DNA of 64,000 bases from Sphingomonas natans (GTDB taxonomy: Bacteria; Pseudomonadota; Alphaproteobacteria; Sphingomonadales; Sphingomonadaceae), in NCBI RefSeq assembly GCF_030546695.1, contig NZ_JAUOTP010000001.1, forward strand, positions 186,001 to 250,000, given 5' to 3'. The notes beneath the pieces are model-generated. The model worked only from the letters and a program-made list of their open reading frames with translations. It searched no databases and was not told the DNA's origin. Position numbers and translations under genes: made by a program. Shown here one piece after another: positions 21,378 to 30,700 of the stretch; position 1 is the first letter of the stretch, and each line of letters opens with the position of its first letter.

Positions 21378-21965
21378 ATGAAGGCTCCCGCATGGTTCTG
21401 GATCGGCATGGTCTTCTGGCTCGGGCTGGGTTTACCGGCTTTCTTACTTGGAGCCATGTGGGCCGGAGGCTTCGACCCAATCGCTGACCCCCCTCCGTAT
21501 TTTCAAGCGCCATACGAGGACTATTCGCTCGCTGCTAACCTGATCTGGCTGGTGGCTGTGTCCGTCATCTACCTGCCGTTGATACTTTTGGTAGCCTTGG
21601 CAGTCTCGAAGTGGCGTAGCCGGCGCAAACGCGCCTCTAGGAATGACCGCTTTCCACCACAAGCGGTCGTTCACCAACTCGGATCAGACCGAGGCGACAG
21701 ATGCGCGCATGACGACGCGAGGCCCCGCTTCCCTTCCCCGCACGCCTCGCTATCCAGCAGACATGACGCTCCAGCCTTTCCACCTCGCTTTCCCCGTCCA
21801 CGATCTCGCCGCCGCGCGCGGCTTCTACGTCGGGTTGCTGGGGTGCAAGGAGGGGCGGAGTTCGGATCAGTGGATCGATTTCGATCTGCGCGGGCACCAG
21901 ATCGTCGCGCATCTCGATCCGGACATGCGGCCGCCTGCGACCAGCAACCCGGTGGACGGGCATGA
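21378..21965 (+). CDS. Doubtful membrane protein ORF running through a repeat into the next gene
   Basis: From ATG 21378 the first 85 residues are convincing: two hydrophobic segments ([20 protein letters not shown] and [20 protein letters not shown]) joined by an acidic loop and ended by [11 protein letters not shown]. The frame then reads through the inverted repeat at 21641-21672 and continues 203 bases into the VOC gene in a different frame, with Arg/Pro/Ser-rich text that looks non-coding. The natural end was probably near 21640 and the stop may have been lost when the repeat arrived. Function unknown. Confidence 0.4.
   Translation: MKAPAWFWIGMVFWLGLGLPAFLLGAMWAGGFDPIADPPPYFQAPYEDYSLAANLIWLVAVSVIYLPLILLVALAVSKWRSRRKRASRNDRFPPQAVVHQLGSDRGDRCAHDDARPRFPSPHASLSSRHDAPAFPPRFPRPRSRRRARLLRRVAGVQGGAEFGSVDRFRSARAPDRRASRSGHAAACDQQPGGRA
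21641..21672. repeat. Inverted repeat, 12-bp arms
   Basis: GAATGACCGCTT and AAGCGGTCGTTC pair with one mismatch around an 8-base loop. It falls at the end of the hydrophobic part of the upstream ORF and before the VOC gene. Same general type (core ACCGCTT/AAGCGGT) as small palindromes often found between sphingomonad genes, by recollection. Confidence 0.6.
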
Positions 21966-22185
21966 GGTGCCCGTGCCGCATTTCGGGATCGTGCTGGAGT
22001 GGGACGACTGGCAGGCGCTTGCCGAGCGGCTGACCGCGGCGGGCGTCCGGTTCGGGATCGCGCCTTATGTGCGCTTTGCGGGGCAGGTGGGCGAACAGGC
22101 TACGATGTTCTTCCGCGATCCTTCGGGCAATGCGCTCGAGTTCAAGGCGTTTCGCGACATCGGACAGTTGTTCGCGACCGACTGA
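21763..22185 (+). CDS. VOC-family protein (glyoxalase/bleomycin-resistance fold)
   Basis: A 140-residue vicinal-oxygen-chelate fold protein from ATG 21763 ([20 protein letters not shown]). Two beta-alpha-beta-beta-beta modules are recognisable, and the end [21 protein letters not shown] is typical. Metal ligand candidates are His-7, His-71 and Glu-126 in VOC positions. Substrate cannot be told. An upstream in-frame extension to 21643 reads through a repeat and is not used. Confidence 0.82.
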   Translation: MTLQPFHLAFPVHDLAAARGFYVGLLGCKEGRSSDQWIDFDLRGHQIVAHLDPDMRPPATSNPVDGHEVPVPHFGIVLEWDDWQALAERLTAAGVRFGIAPYVRFAGQVGEQATMFFRDPSGNALEFKAFRDIGQLFATD

Positions 22186-22272
22186 GCGGTCCATCGCAAC
22201 AAAGGCTCGTTACACCTCTGGCCTCTTTGTCGCAGTTTCGCTAACTCGGGGACAACGGGGCGGGGGCGACTT

Positions 22273-23664
22273 GTGGGGACAGAGAGAATCCGGACGGGAC
22301 GGATCGCGCTGATCGCGCTTGCGATCGCGGCTGTGCTCGTGTCCGTCATCCTCTCCTTCGGCGGCGTCAAAGGCGATCGCGCCGAGGCGGCGACACACGT
22401 CGTGGCCGACCAGCATCTCGGCGTCGCCTCCTGCGCGGGCACGACCTGCCACGGCCGGCAGGAAGGCGACGGCGCCGTCGTCCGCCAGGACGAGATCCTT
22501 CGCTGGCAGGACGAATCGAGCCAGGCGGGCGCGCATTCGCGGGCGTGGCGCGTGCTCGGCGAGCCGCGCGGACTCGCAATCGGCGCCAAGCTCGGCATCG
22601 GCAATCCGCAGAATGCCGCCGAGTGCCTCGGCTGCCATGCCGATCCCGCGCCGAATCACGGCGCCCGCTGGACCGTGTCGGACGGCGTCGGCTGCGAGGC
22701 GTGTCACGGGCCGGCGAGCGGGAACTGGCTCACCAGCCATTATGCGGTTGGCGCGACGCATGCGAAGAACGCGTCGGGCGGGCTGTTCCCGATCGACCAG
22801 CCTTCGGCACGCGCGGATCGCTGCCTCGATTGCCATTTCGGCAGCGGGCGCGACGGCCAGTTCGTCGATCACCGGATCATGGCCGCGGGCCACCCGCGAA
22901 TCGCGTTCGAGCTCGATCTGTTCACGACGCTGGAGCAGCATTGGAACGAGGACGCGGACTATACGAAGCGCAAGGGCATGCCTTCGACGATCAAGACCTG
23001 GGCCGTCGGCCAGGCGGCGGCGGTGCAGCGCGCGCTGAGCGTCTATTCCGGGCCACGCGGCACCGCGGGCGTGGCGGCCGAGCCCTATTTCTTCGATTGC
23101 CACAGCTGCCACCGGCGGATCTCGGACGATGCCGATTTCCGGCCGACGGCGATCGCCAATCCGGAACGGCCGATGCCGGTGGGCGCACCGCCTTTCCAGG
23201 ACGAGAATATGATCATGCTGTCGGCAGCGGCGCGCGTCGTCGCGCCCGCCGAGGGGCAGCGCTTCGATGCGGCGGCGCGCGGCTTTCACGCCTCGCTCGC
23301 GCAGGGGCGTCCGCAGGCGCTGGCGGCGGCTGGGCGGCTGAAGGCGGCGGCGGCATCGCTGGAGAGCGCGATGGCGGCGCGCAGCTTCTCGACGAGCGAG
23401 ACGCTGGCGATCGTGGCCGCGGTCGCGGGCGAGGGCGGGCGGCGCTACACCGATTATGAGGCGAGCGCGCAGGCGGTGATGAGCCTCGATACGCTGCTCA
23501 ACGCGCTCGTGAAGCAAGGCGCGGTCAGCCAGGGCCAGGCGCGCTCGGTGCGCGGGCCGATCGACGCCGCTTACCGTGCGGTGCGCGATCCCAATGCGTA
23601 CAAGCCGCTCGAATTCCGCGCCGCGATCCAGCGCGCGGCTTCGGCGGTCGGAGCGCTGCGTTGA
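22273..23664 (+). CDS. Pentaheme c-type cytochrome, c554-like
   Basis: Exported multiheme cytochrome of 463 residues, GTG start. Residues 11-40 form a signal or anchor segment (IALIALAIAAVLVSVILSF, then an AEAA cleavage-like site). Heme sites are CAGTTCH at residue 54 (a CX4CH form), CLGCH at 118, CEACH at 141, CLDCH at 184 and CHSCH at 276. The spacing and the CX4CH first site recall the cytochrome c554 family. The last 180 residues are Ala-rich helices without heme sites. It is first of four overlapping genes; its stop overlaps the TTG start of the next. Likely carries electrons in the periplasm; donor and acceptor unknown. Confidence 0.85.
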   Translation: MGTERIRTGRIALIALAIAAVLVSVILSFGGVKGDRAEAATHVVADQHLGVASCAGTTCHGRQEGDGAVVRQDEILRWQDESSQAGAHSRAWRVLGEPRGLAIGAKLGIGNPQNAAECLGCHADPAPNHGARWTVSDGVGCEACHGPASGNWLTSHYAVGATHAKNASGGLFPIDQPSARADRCLDCHFGSGRDGQFVDHRIMAAGHPRIAFELDLFTTLEQHWNEDADYTKRKGMPSTIKTWAVGQAAAVQRALSVYSGPRGTAGVAAEPYFFDCHSCHRRISDDADFRPTAIANPERPMPVGAPPFQDENMIMLSAAARVVAPAEGQRFDAAARGFHASLAQGRPQALAAAGRLKAAAASLESAMAARSFSTSETLAIVAAVAGEGGRRYTDYEASAQAVMSLDTLLNALVKQGAVSQGQARSVRGPIDAAYRAVRDPNAYKPLEFRAAIQRAASAVGALR

Positions 23665-25643
23665 GCCTTGGCCGTCGTCTGATCGGCGCGGTGGTGGGCT
23701 GCGCATTCCTGCTGTCGTCGTGCGGCGGGGGCGGGGGGAGCAGCACGACCGCGACCAGCACCGATACGAGCACCGGAACCTCAACGCCGACGGGCAACAA
23801 TTTCACGGCCCCCGCGCAGGAAGCGCTGACGACCGCGGATGTCGGCAGGATCTTGTCGCAGGCCGCGACCGAGGCGACCGCGCGGGGGATGCCCTCGGTG
23901 ATCGCGGTCTCGGATCGGGTCGGCAATATCCTCGCGGTCTACAACATGACCGGGGCGAGGCCGACCGCGACGATACCCTTGCCGGCGACGGGCACCGGAC
24001 TCGACGTGCAGGGCGCGACGATCCCCGCAGGCGGCGGCGCGATCGCCAAGGCGGTGACCGCCGCCTATCTGTCGAGTTCGGGCAATGCGTTCACGACGCG
24101 CACCGCCAGCCAGATCGTCCAGCAGCATTTCCCGCCCGCGCCGACGACGGTGGGGCTCGAGAGCGGGCCTCTGTTCGGCGTGCAATTCAGTCAATTGCCC
24201 TGCTCGGACCTGTCGAGCCGCTATATCGCGACGGGCGGATCGGCGGCGCTGATCGGGCCGAAGCGCTCGCCTCTGGGCCTGTCGGCCGATCCGGGCGGCA
24301 TTCCGCTCTACAAGAATGGCGTGCTCGTCGGCGGGATCGGCGTGATGGGCGACGGGGTCTACGGGCTCGATGCCAACACGCTCGATGTCGATGTCGACAA
24401 TGAGGAATATATCGCGCTGGCGGGCACGAGCGGCTTCCAGGCACCCGAGGGGATCACCGCCGACAAGATCACCGTCGACGGCACGACATTGCGCTTCATC
24501 GATGCGGTGGCGAGCGGCCTCAAGAGCAATCCCGCGCAGGCGCCTGCCTTCGCCAGCCTGACCTCCGGCCAGCTCGTCTCGGTGCGCGGCTATTTCGCCG
24601 AGACGGGGACGCCGGCTTTGGTTGCGGGACAGGCTTATGGGACCGAGGCGTCGGGCATCCGCGCCTCGACCGCGGCCGAATTCTCGAACCGCGACGCGTT
24701 CGTGCTGAGCGACGGCGCGGGCAATGATCGCTTCCCCGTGATCGGCGCGACCGACGCGGGCGATGTCGCGCAGCCGCTGACGCAGACCGAGGTGCGCACG
24801 ATCCTCGAGGAAGCCTTCACGATCATGACGCGCGCGCGGGGGCAGATCCGCCGCCCGCTCGACAGCCGCGCGCAGGTCTCGATCACGGTTGTCGATACGC
24901 GCGGCAATTCGCTGGGGCTGGTGCGCTCTCCCGATGCGCCGATCTTCGGCACCGACGTGGCGCTGCAGAAGGCGCGGACCGCGGCCTTCTTCTCGAGTGC
25001 GAAGGCGGGGACCGATCTCGCCGCCGATCCGTCGGCCGACGTGCGCGGACTGGCCGCGGCGGAACGCGCGTTTCTCGGCGACCAATCCTCGCAGCTCGGC
25101 AAGTTCGCCTATACCGATCGCGCGCACGGGCTGGTCTCGCGGCCTTATTTTCCAGACGGCGAAGTGGGGCGTCCGAACGGCCCCTTCTCGCGCCCGATCG
25201 CACAGTGGAGCCCGTTCTCGACCGGGCTGCAGACCGCGTTGATCCTGAACAATCTCGTCGCGCATCTCGGTTACGTGCAGGGCGCAGCGACGGATACGCC
25301 GCAGCGCTGCACGAACCTGCCCGTGACGCCCTCGGGCAAATCGCGCCTTGCCAACGGCATCCAGATCTTCCCGGGTTCGGTGCCGATCTATCGCGGCAGC
25401 ACGCTGATCGGCGGGATCGGCGTGTCGGGCGACGGCATCGACCAGGACGACATGATCTCGTTCCTCGGCCTCAACAATGCCGGCGCCAAGCTGAACACCG
25501 GCGTCGGCAATGCGCCGGCGGCGATCCGCTCCGATCAGGTCGTCGTCGCGCTCGGCGATAAATCGGTGCGGCTGCGCTATGTCGGCTGTCCGTTCGCGCC
25601 CTTCCTCGATTCAAGCGATCAAGATGCCTGCGGCGGCAAATAG
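23661..25643 (+). CDS. Lipoprotein with two GlcG/HbpS-like (DUF336) heme-binding-type domains
   Basis: 660 residues from a TTG start that overlaps the previous stop (TTGA). The signal peptide ends in the lipobox LLSSC, followed by a Gly/Ser/Thr-rich tether (to about residue 45). Two copies of a GlcG/HbpS-like fold follow, about 50-270 and 375-640; each has a segment like IPLYKNGVLVGGIGVMGDG or VPIYRGSTLIGGIGVSGDG. HbpS-type proteins bind heme or small molecules, but binding here is not shown by the sequence alone. Being anchored between two multiheme cytochromes and a barrel suggests an accessory role in the same complex. Confidence 0.8.
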   Translation: MSLGRRLIGAVVGCAFLLSSCGGGGGSSTTATSTDTSTGTSTPTGNNFTAPAQEALTTADVGRILSQAATEATARGMPSVIAVSDRVGNILAVYNMTGARPTATIPLPATGTGLDVQGATIPAGGGAIAKAVTAAYLSSSGNAFTTRTASQIVQQHFPPAPTTVGLESGPLFGVQFSQLPCSDLSSRYIATGGSAALIGPKRSPLGLSADPGGIPLYKNGVLVGGIGVMGDGVYGLDANTLDVDVDNEEYIALAGTSGFQAPEGITADKITVDGTTLRFIDAVASGLKSNPAQAPAFASLTSGQLVSVRGYFAETGTPALVAGQAYGTEASGIRASTAAEFSNRDAFVLSDGAGNDRFPVIGATDAGDVAQPLTQTEVRTILEEAFTIMTRARGQIRRPLDSRAQVSITVVDTRGNSLGLVRSPDAPIFGTDVALQKARTAAFFSSAKAGTDLAADPSADVRGLAAAERAFLGDQSSQLGKFAYTDRAHGLVSRPYFPDGEVGRPNGPFSRPIAQWSPFSTGLQTALILNNLVAHLGYVQGAATDTPQRCTNLPVTPSGKSRLANGIQIFPGSVPIYRGSTLIGGIGVSGDGIDQDDMISFLGLNNAGAKLNTGVGNAPAAIRSDQVVVALGDKSVRLRYVGCPFAPFLDSSDQDACGGK

Positions 25644-27615
25644 AGCGCTGCTCTTCTGGCTGCTGGCGGGCGTGGCGACGCCCGTCTTCGCGCAGGCCGC
25701 GCCGCCAGTCGACCGGGCGACGCAGGACGTGGTCGATACCGCCGCGCGCCTGCCCAAGGGTTCGGACGTTCCCAATCCGCACCCGCAAGCGCAGCTGACG
25801 CCCGCGCCGCCGCTGCCGGTGACCGACCACAAGGCGCTGGAGCCGCAGGCGGTCGCGCCCGGGGTCGATCCGATGCTGGAGGGGCGGCGGCGCCCCGGCG
25901 TGGCGCGGCCCGATCTGCCCGACACGATTGTGCAGGACAATCCGGGCGCGGTGCGCCCGCCGCCGCCCGACAATTTCCCGACCGACGAGCTACCGATCCC
26001 CGATCGCTGGCGGCTGATCACGGCCTTGTGCGCGGACAAGAATTACGTCGCGGTGCAGGTCGTGTGCGGGCCCAAGACCGATCCCTATCACCAGAATCTG
26101 CTGAAGGGCGATCGGCCGCTCGATCCGCACAAATTCCCGCTGCCGATCCACGGCGAGGACTGGTTCCTGACGCTGAGCGGTACATCCGACACGATCGTCG
26201 AGCCGCGCTCCTTCCCGACGCCGGTGAGCGTGCAGACGACGGCGCGGCCGGACAGCCCCGACGTGTTCGGCAAGGGATCGAGCCTCGTCCTCGCGCAGAC
26301 CTTCATCGCCAGCGTCGGGCTGGTGAAGGGCTCGACGGCGTTCATGCCGCCGCACATCGAATATCGCGTCACGCTCGCCTACAACGTCAATTATGTCGAC
26401 GTGAACGAGCGGCGCGTGCTCGACGTACGGCCGTCATCGCCGACGCACCGAACCGATCGCTTCCTCGGCGTGCAGGAAGCCTTTTTCGATTACCATCTGC
26501 GCAACGTCTCGGATCGCTACGATTTCGATTCGCTGCGCGTCGGCATCCAGGAGTTCCAGGCGGATTTCCGAGGCTTCCTGTTCAACGACAGCGCGCTGGC
26601 GATCCGGCTGTTCGGCAATCGCGACAATAACCGCTTCCAGTATAATCTCGCCGTGTTCCGCCGGCTGGAGAAGGACACGAACAGCGGGCTCAACGATCTC
26701 GGCCAGACGCCGCGCGACGATTATGTGTTCTTGGCCAATCTCTATCGGCAGGATCTGCCGGTGCCCGGTTTCACGAGCCAGCTGATCGGCGTCTACAATC
26801 GCAATCGCGAGGGCAACGGCGTCGAGATCGACCATAATGGCTTTCCGGTGCGCCCGGCTCTGCTCGGCGATCTGCGCGGCCACGATTATGACGCTTATTA
26901 TCTCGGCTATAATGGCGACGGGCATTTCGACCGGATCAACCTGACCGTGTCGGCTTACGGCGTGTTCGGGCGCGACAGCCACAATTTCCTGACCGGCGAG
27001 CGCAGCCGGATCCGCGCCTTCTTCGCCGCGGCCGAACCCTCGATCGATTTCTCGTGGGTGCGCGTGCGCGGCGCGGCGATGTTCGCGAGCGGCGACAGCG
27101 ATCCCTACGACAAGACCGAGAATGGCTATGACGCCATCCTCGAGAACCCGATCTTCGCGGGCGCAGATACGAGCTACTGGATCCGGCAGACGATCCCGTT
27201 TGCGGGCGGCGGGCGCGTGATCGGGGTCAACGGGCGCAATGGCATCCTCGCCGATCTGCGCTCGTCCAAGGATCAGGGCCAATCCAACTTCATCAATCCG
27301 GGCACGGTGCTGGCCGGCGCGGGCGCGGATTTCGATCTGACGCCGACCTTGCGGCTTTCGACCAACGCCAATCATCTGTGGTTCCAGACTACGAAGGTGC
27401 TGCAGGTGCTGCGATCCGAAGGCACGATCCCGAAGGATATCGGCTGGGACCTGTCGGCGGCGGCGATCTGGCGGCCCAAGATGACGCAGAATATCGTCGT
27501 GCGCCTGTCGGCGGCGACATTGCAGGCGGGCAAGGGTTTTCGTGACCTGTTCGATCAGCGCAGCGGTTCGAAGGCCTATTATTCCGTGCTCGGCAATGTG
27601 ATCGTGAGTTTCTGA
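25624..27615 (+). CDS. Predicted outer membrane beta-barrel of the multiheme cytochrome operon
   Basis: 663 residues from ATG 25624, overlapping the lipoprotein gene by 20 bases. A signal peptide (RALLFWLLAGVATPVFAQA) is followed by about 100 Pro-rich residues and then by alternating aromatic/polar strands to a C-terminal phenylalanine (LGNVIVSF), the outer membrane barrel signature. Strand-like pieces such as IRLFGNRDNNRFQYNLAVF and YDAYYLGYNGDGHFDRINL support this. I do not recognise a named family. A role as the porin of a porin-cytochrome conduit is inferred from context. The next gene follows at TGATG. Confidence 0.75.
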   Translation: MPAAANRALLFWLLAGVATPVFAQAAPPVDRATQDVVDTAARLPKGSDVPNPHPQAQLTPAPPLPVTDHKALEPQAVAPGVDPMLEGRRRPGVARPDLPDTIVQDNPGAVRPPPPDNFPTDELPIPDRWRLITALCADKNYVAVQVVCGPKTDPYHQNLLKGDRPLDPHKFPLPIHGEDWFLTLSGTSDTIVEPRSFPTPVSVQTTARPDSPDVFGKGSSLVLAQTFIASVGLVKGSTAFMPPHIEYRVTLAYNVNYVDVNERRVLDVRPSSPTHRTDRFLGVQEAFFDYHLRNVSDRYDFDSLRVGIQEFQADFRGFLFNDSALAIRLFGNRDNNRFQYNLAVFRRLEKDTNSGLNDLGQTPRDDYVFLANLYRQDLPVPGFTSQLIGVYNRNREGNGVEIDHNGFPVRPALLGDLRGHDYDAYYLGYNGDGHFDRINLTVSAYGVFGRDSHNFLTGERSRIRAFFAAAEPSIDFSWVRVRGAAMFASGDSDPYDKTENGYDAILENPIFAGADTSYWIRQTIPFAGGGRVIGVNGRNGILADLRSSKDQGQSNFINPGTVLAGAGADFDLTPTLRLSTNANHLWFQTTKVLQVLRSEGTIPKDIGWDLSAAAIWRPKMTQNIVVRLSAATLQAGKGFRDLFDQRSGSKAYYSVLGNVIVSF

Positions 27616-27640
27616 TGCGCGGTCGCCTCTCCTTCTCCGG

Positions 27641-27740
27641 TCGTCCCGAACGTGGTTCAGGATCCAGGTTCCGCGCTCTCTTCGGGCGGCTTGCTCGCGG
27701 CAAGGTCCGGTCATGGATGCTGAAACGCGTTCAGCATGAC
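27641..27740. repeat. Dispersed repeat material at the 5' end of the decaheme gene
   Basis: The stretch holds words typical of sphingomonad intergenic repeats (GTCGTCCCGAACGTGGTTCAG at its left and GTTCAGCATGAC at its right). It includes a perfect palindrome, ATGCTGAA-ACGCG-TTCAGCAT, at 27717-27737, which contains the ATG I choose as start of the decaheme gene. Repeat membership is from memory; the palindrome is directly visible. Confidence 0.6.
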
Positions 27741-30700
27741 GGGAAGTGGATCGGCGCGGCGCTGGGCCTCCTCCTGCTCGCCGCTCTGCTGCCCGCGACG
27801 CGCTCGCTCGCGTCCGAGAGCGAGAAGCCTGTCGCGCGGGTCTATCCGGCTTATGCCGATGCGCCGCAGGCGCAGACGCCCGAGAAGGTCAAAGCCAAGT
27901 CGGAAGGCTGTCTCGATTGCCACACGGCGACCGAGGCGCCGTCGATGCACAAGTCGGAGGCGGTGCTGCTCGGCTGCGCGGATTGCCATGGCGGCGATCC
28001 CTATGTGCGGATCGGGGCGGGGCTGAAGGCGGACGATCCCGCCTATGTCGCCGCGCGCGACAAGGCGCATGTGCTGCCGCGCTTCCCGGAGAGCTGGGGC
28101 TGGCCCAAGTCCGCCAACCCGAAGCGCAGCTACACGTTGCTCAATCGCGAGGCGCCCGAATATATCCGCTTCGTCAATCCGAGCGACTATCGCGTCGCGC
28201 GCCAGGCGTGTGGCGCCTGCCATCTCGAGACGATCGAGGCGGCCGAGCGATCTTTGATGTCGACGGGCACGATGCTGTGGGGCGGGGCCGCCTATAATAA
28301 CGGCATATTGCCCTACAAGAATTACATCACGGGCGAGGCCTATACGAAGATCGGCGAGCCCGCGAAGCTGCTGTCGCCGGGCGCGCCTCCGGGGACGGTG
28401 ACGCCGCAGCAGGCCGCGCGCGGGGCGCTGCCGCTGCTCTATCCGCTGCCGACCTGGCAGGTGACGCCGCCGGGCGACATCTTCCGCGTGTTCGAGCGCG
28501 GCGGCCGCACGATCGGCAGCGGCTTCGCCGAGATCGGGCTGCCCAATCCTTCGGGCAATATCCAGCGCCTCGACGAGAATGGCCGGCCGGAGCTCAAGCA
28601 GTCGAACCGCGGTCCGGGCACCGGCTTGCGCGTGGCGATCCCCGTGCTCAACATCCACAAGACGCGCCTCAACGACCCGTACATGTGGTTCATGGGCACG
28701 AACGACCAGCCGGGCGACTATCGCAATTCGGGCTGCGCGGGTTGCCATGTCGTCTATGCGAACGATCGCGATCCCAAGCACAGCCTCGGCTGGGCGGCGT
28801 ACGGGCGCGACGGGCAGACCGGGACCAAGGACCCGACCATCTCCAGCCTGATGGAGCGCGCGGCGAGCGACCTGCACGGCGCCGAGGCGATGCCCGCCAA
28901 CCATCCGGCGACGGAGAAGGAGAAGGGCCACCCGATCGAGCACAGCTTCACGCGCGCGATCCCGACCGCGCAGTGCATGAACTGCCACATGCACCAGCCC
29001 AACATCTTCCTGAATTCGTACCTCGGCTACACGATGTGGGATTATGAATCCGACGCGCCGCTGATGTGGCCCGAGAAGCAGAAATATCCGACCGCCGCCG
29101 AGACGCGCGAAGTGGAGGATCGCAATCCCGAGGCGGCGTCCCCGCGCGGCAAGTGGAGCGACGTGGATTTCCTGCGCCGCGTCTATGACGACGTGAACCC
29201 GAAGGCGAAGGACACGCAGTTCGCCGACTATCACGGCCATGGCTGGAATTTCCGCGGCATCTTCAAGCGCGATCGCGAGGGCAATCTGCTCGACAAGGAC
29301 GGCAAGATCGTCTCGCCCGACGATGCCGAGAAGTTCAGCAAGAAGGGCATGCCCGACTTCGCGCCGGTCGGCGAACAGAAGGGCAAGGCGGTCCATATGA
29401 TGGACATCCACGCCGAAAAGGGCCTGCAATGCGCCGACTGCCATTTCGCGCAGGACAGCCACGGCAACGGCCTGATCTATGGCGAGGTTGCCAATGCGGT
29501 GGAGATCGGCTGCAAGGATTGCCACGGCACCGCCGACGCCTTCCCGACGCTGAAGACGTCCGGGCCCGCGGCCAGGCCGGGCGGCAACGATCTGTCGGTA
29601 TTGCGCAACGGCGATGGCAAGCGCCGCTTCGAGTGGACGACGGGCGCGGCCGGCGAGCGCGTGCTGATCCAGCGTTCGATCGTCGATCCCAAGCTCGAAT
29701 GGCGCGTGTCGCTCGTCAAGAATTCGGTGGATCGCGCTCTGCCCGAATTCAATCCCAAGGCGGCGCGCGCGAAGCTGATGGGCAAGGAGGGCGTCGAGAC
29801 CGGGCGCTTCACCTTCGGCCCCGGCATCGCGCCCGAGAATCGTGCGCACGATCCGAACAAGATGGCCTGCTTCACCTGCCATCTGTCGTGGACGACCTCG
29901 TGCGGCGGCTGCCACCTGCCGATCGAGGCGAACTGGAAGACCAAGGAGCATCACTTCAAGGGCGACGAGGAGACGCGCAACTTCGCGACCTACAACCCGC
30001 AGGTGGCGCGCGAGGACATGTTCCAGCTCGGCATCCACATGACGACCAAGGGCAACGAGATCGCACCGGTGCGCTCGACCTCGGCGCTGGTCCTGTCCTC
30101 GACCAACATCAACCGCGAGCGGATCTACGTGCAGCAGGCGCCGATCTCGTCGATCGGCTTCTCGAGCCAGGCGTTCGCGCCGCACTTCCCGCACACGGTG
30201 CGCACGACCGAGACCAAGACCTGCTCGGACTGCCACCTGTCCGCCAAGAACGACAACAACGCGATCATGGCGCAGCTGATGCTGACCGGCACGGGCAGCG
30301 TGAACTTCGTCGGCATGCATGCGTGGCTCGGCCTCGAAGGCGGGGTCGAGGCGGTGCGCGTGACCGAGTGGCAGGAGCCGCAGGCGGTGATCGGCTCCTA
30401 TCTCCAGCGTTATGCCTATCCTGACTGGTTCAAGCTCCATGTCGATCGCAACAAGCGCGAGCTGGTCAACTGGAACCGCGGCCAGACCTTCGACAAGAAG
30501 GGATCGGGCGAAACCAACCCGGTCGAGAGCTTCCGCAACATCGTCCAGAAGACGGGCGGGTCGGCGCAGTGCGTCCAGCTGCGCGGCGAATATCTGTTCG
30601 TCGCCGAGGGCAAGGGCGGCTTCCGCGCCTATGACGTCGCCTCGGTCGCCAACAAGGGCTATTCGGACAAGATCACGAGCGCGCCTTTCTCGCCGCTCGG

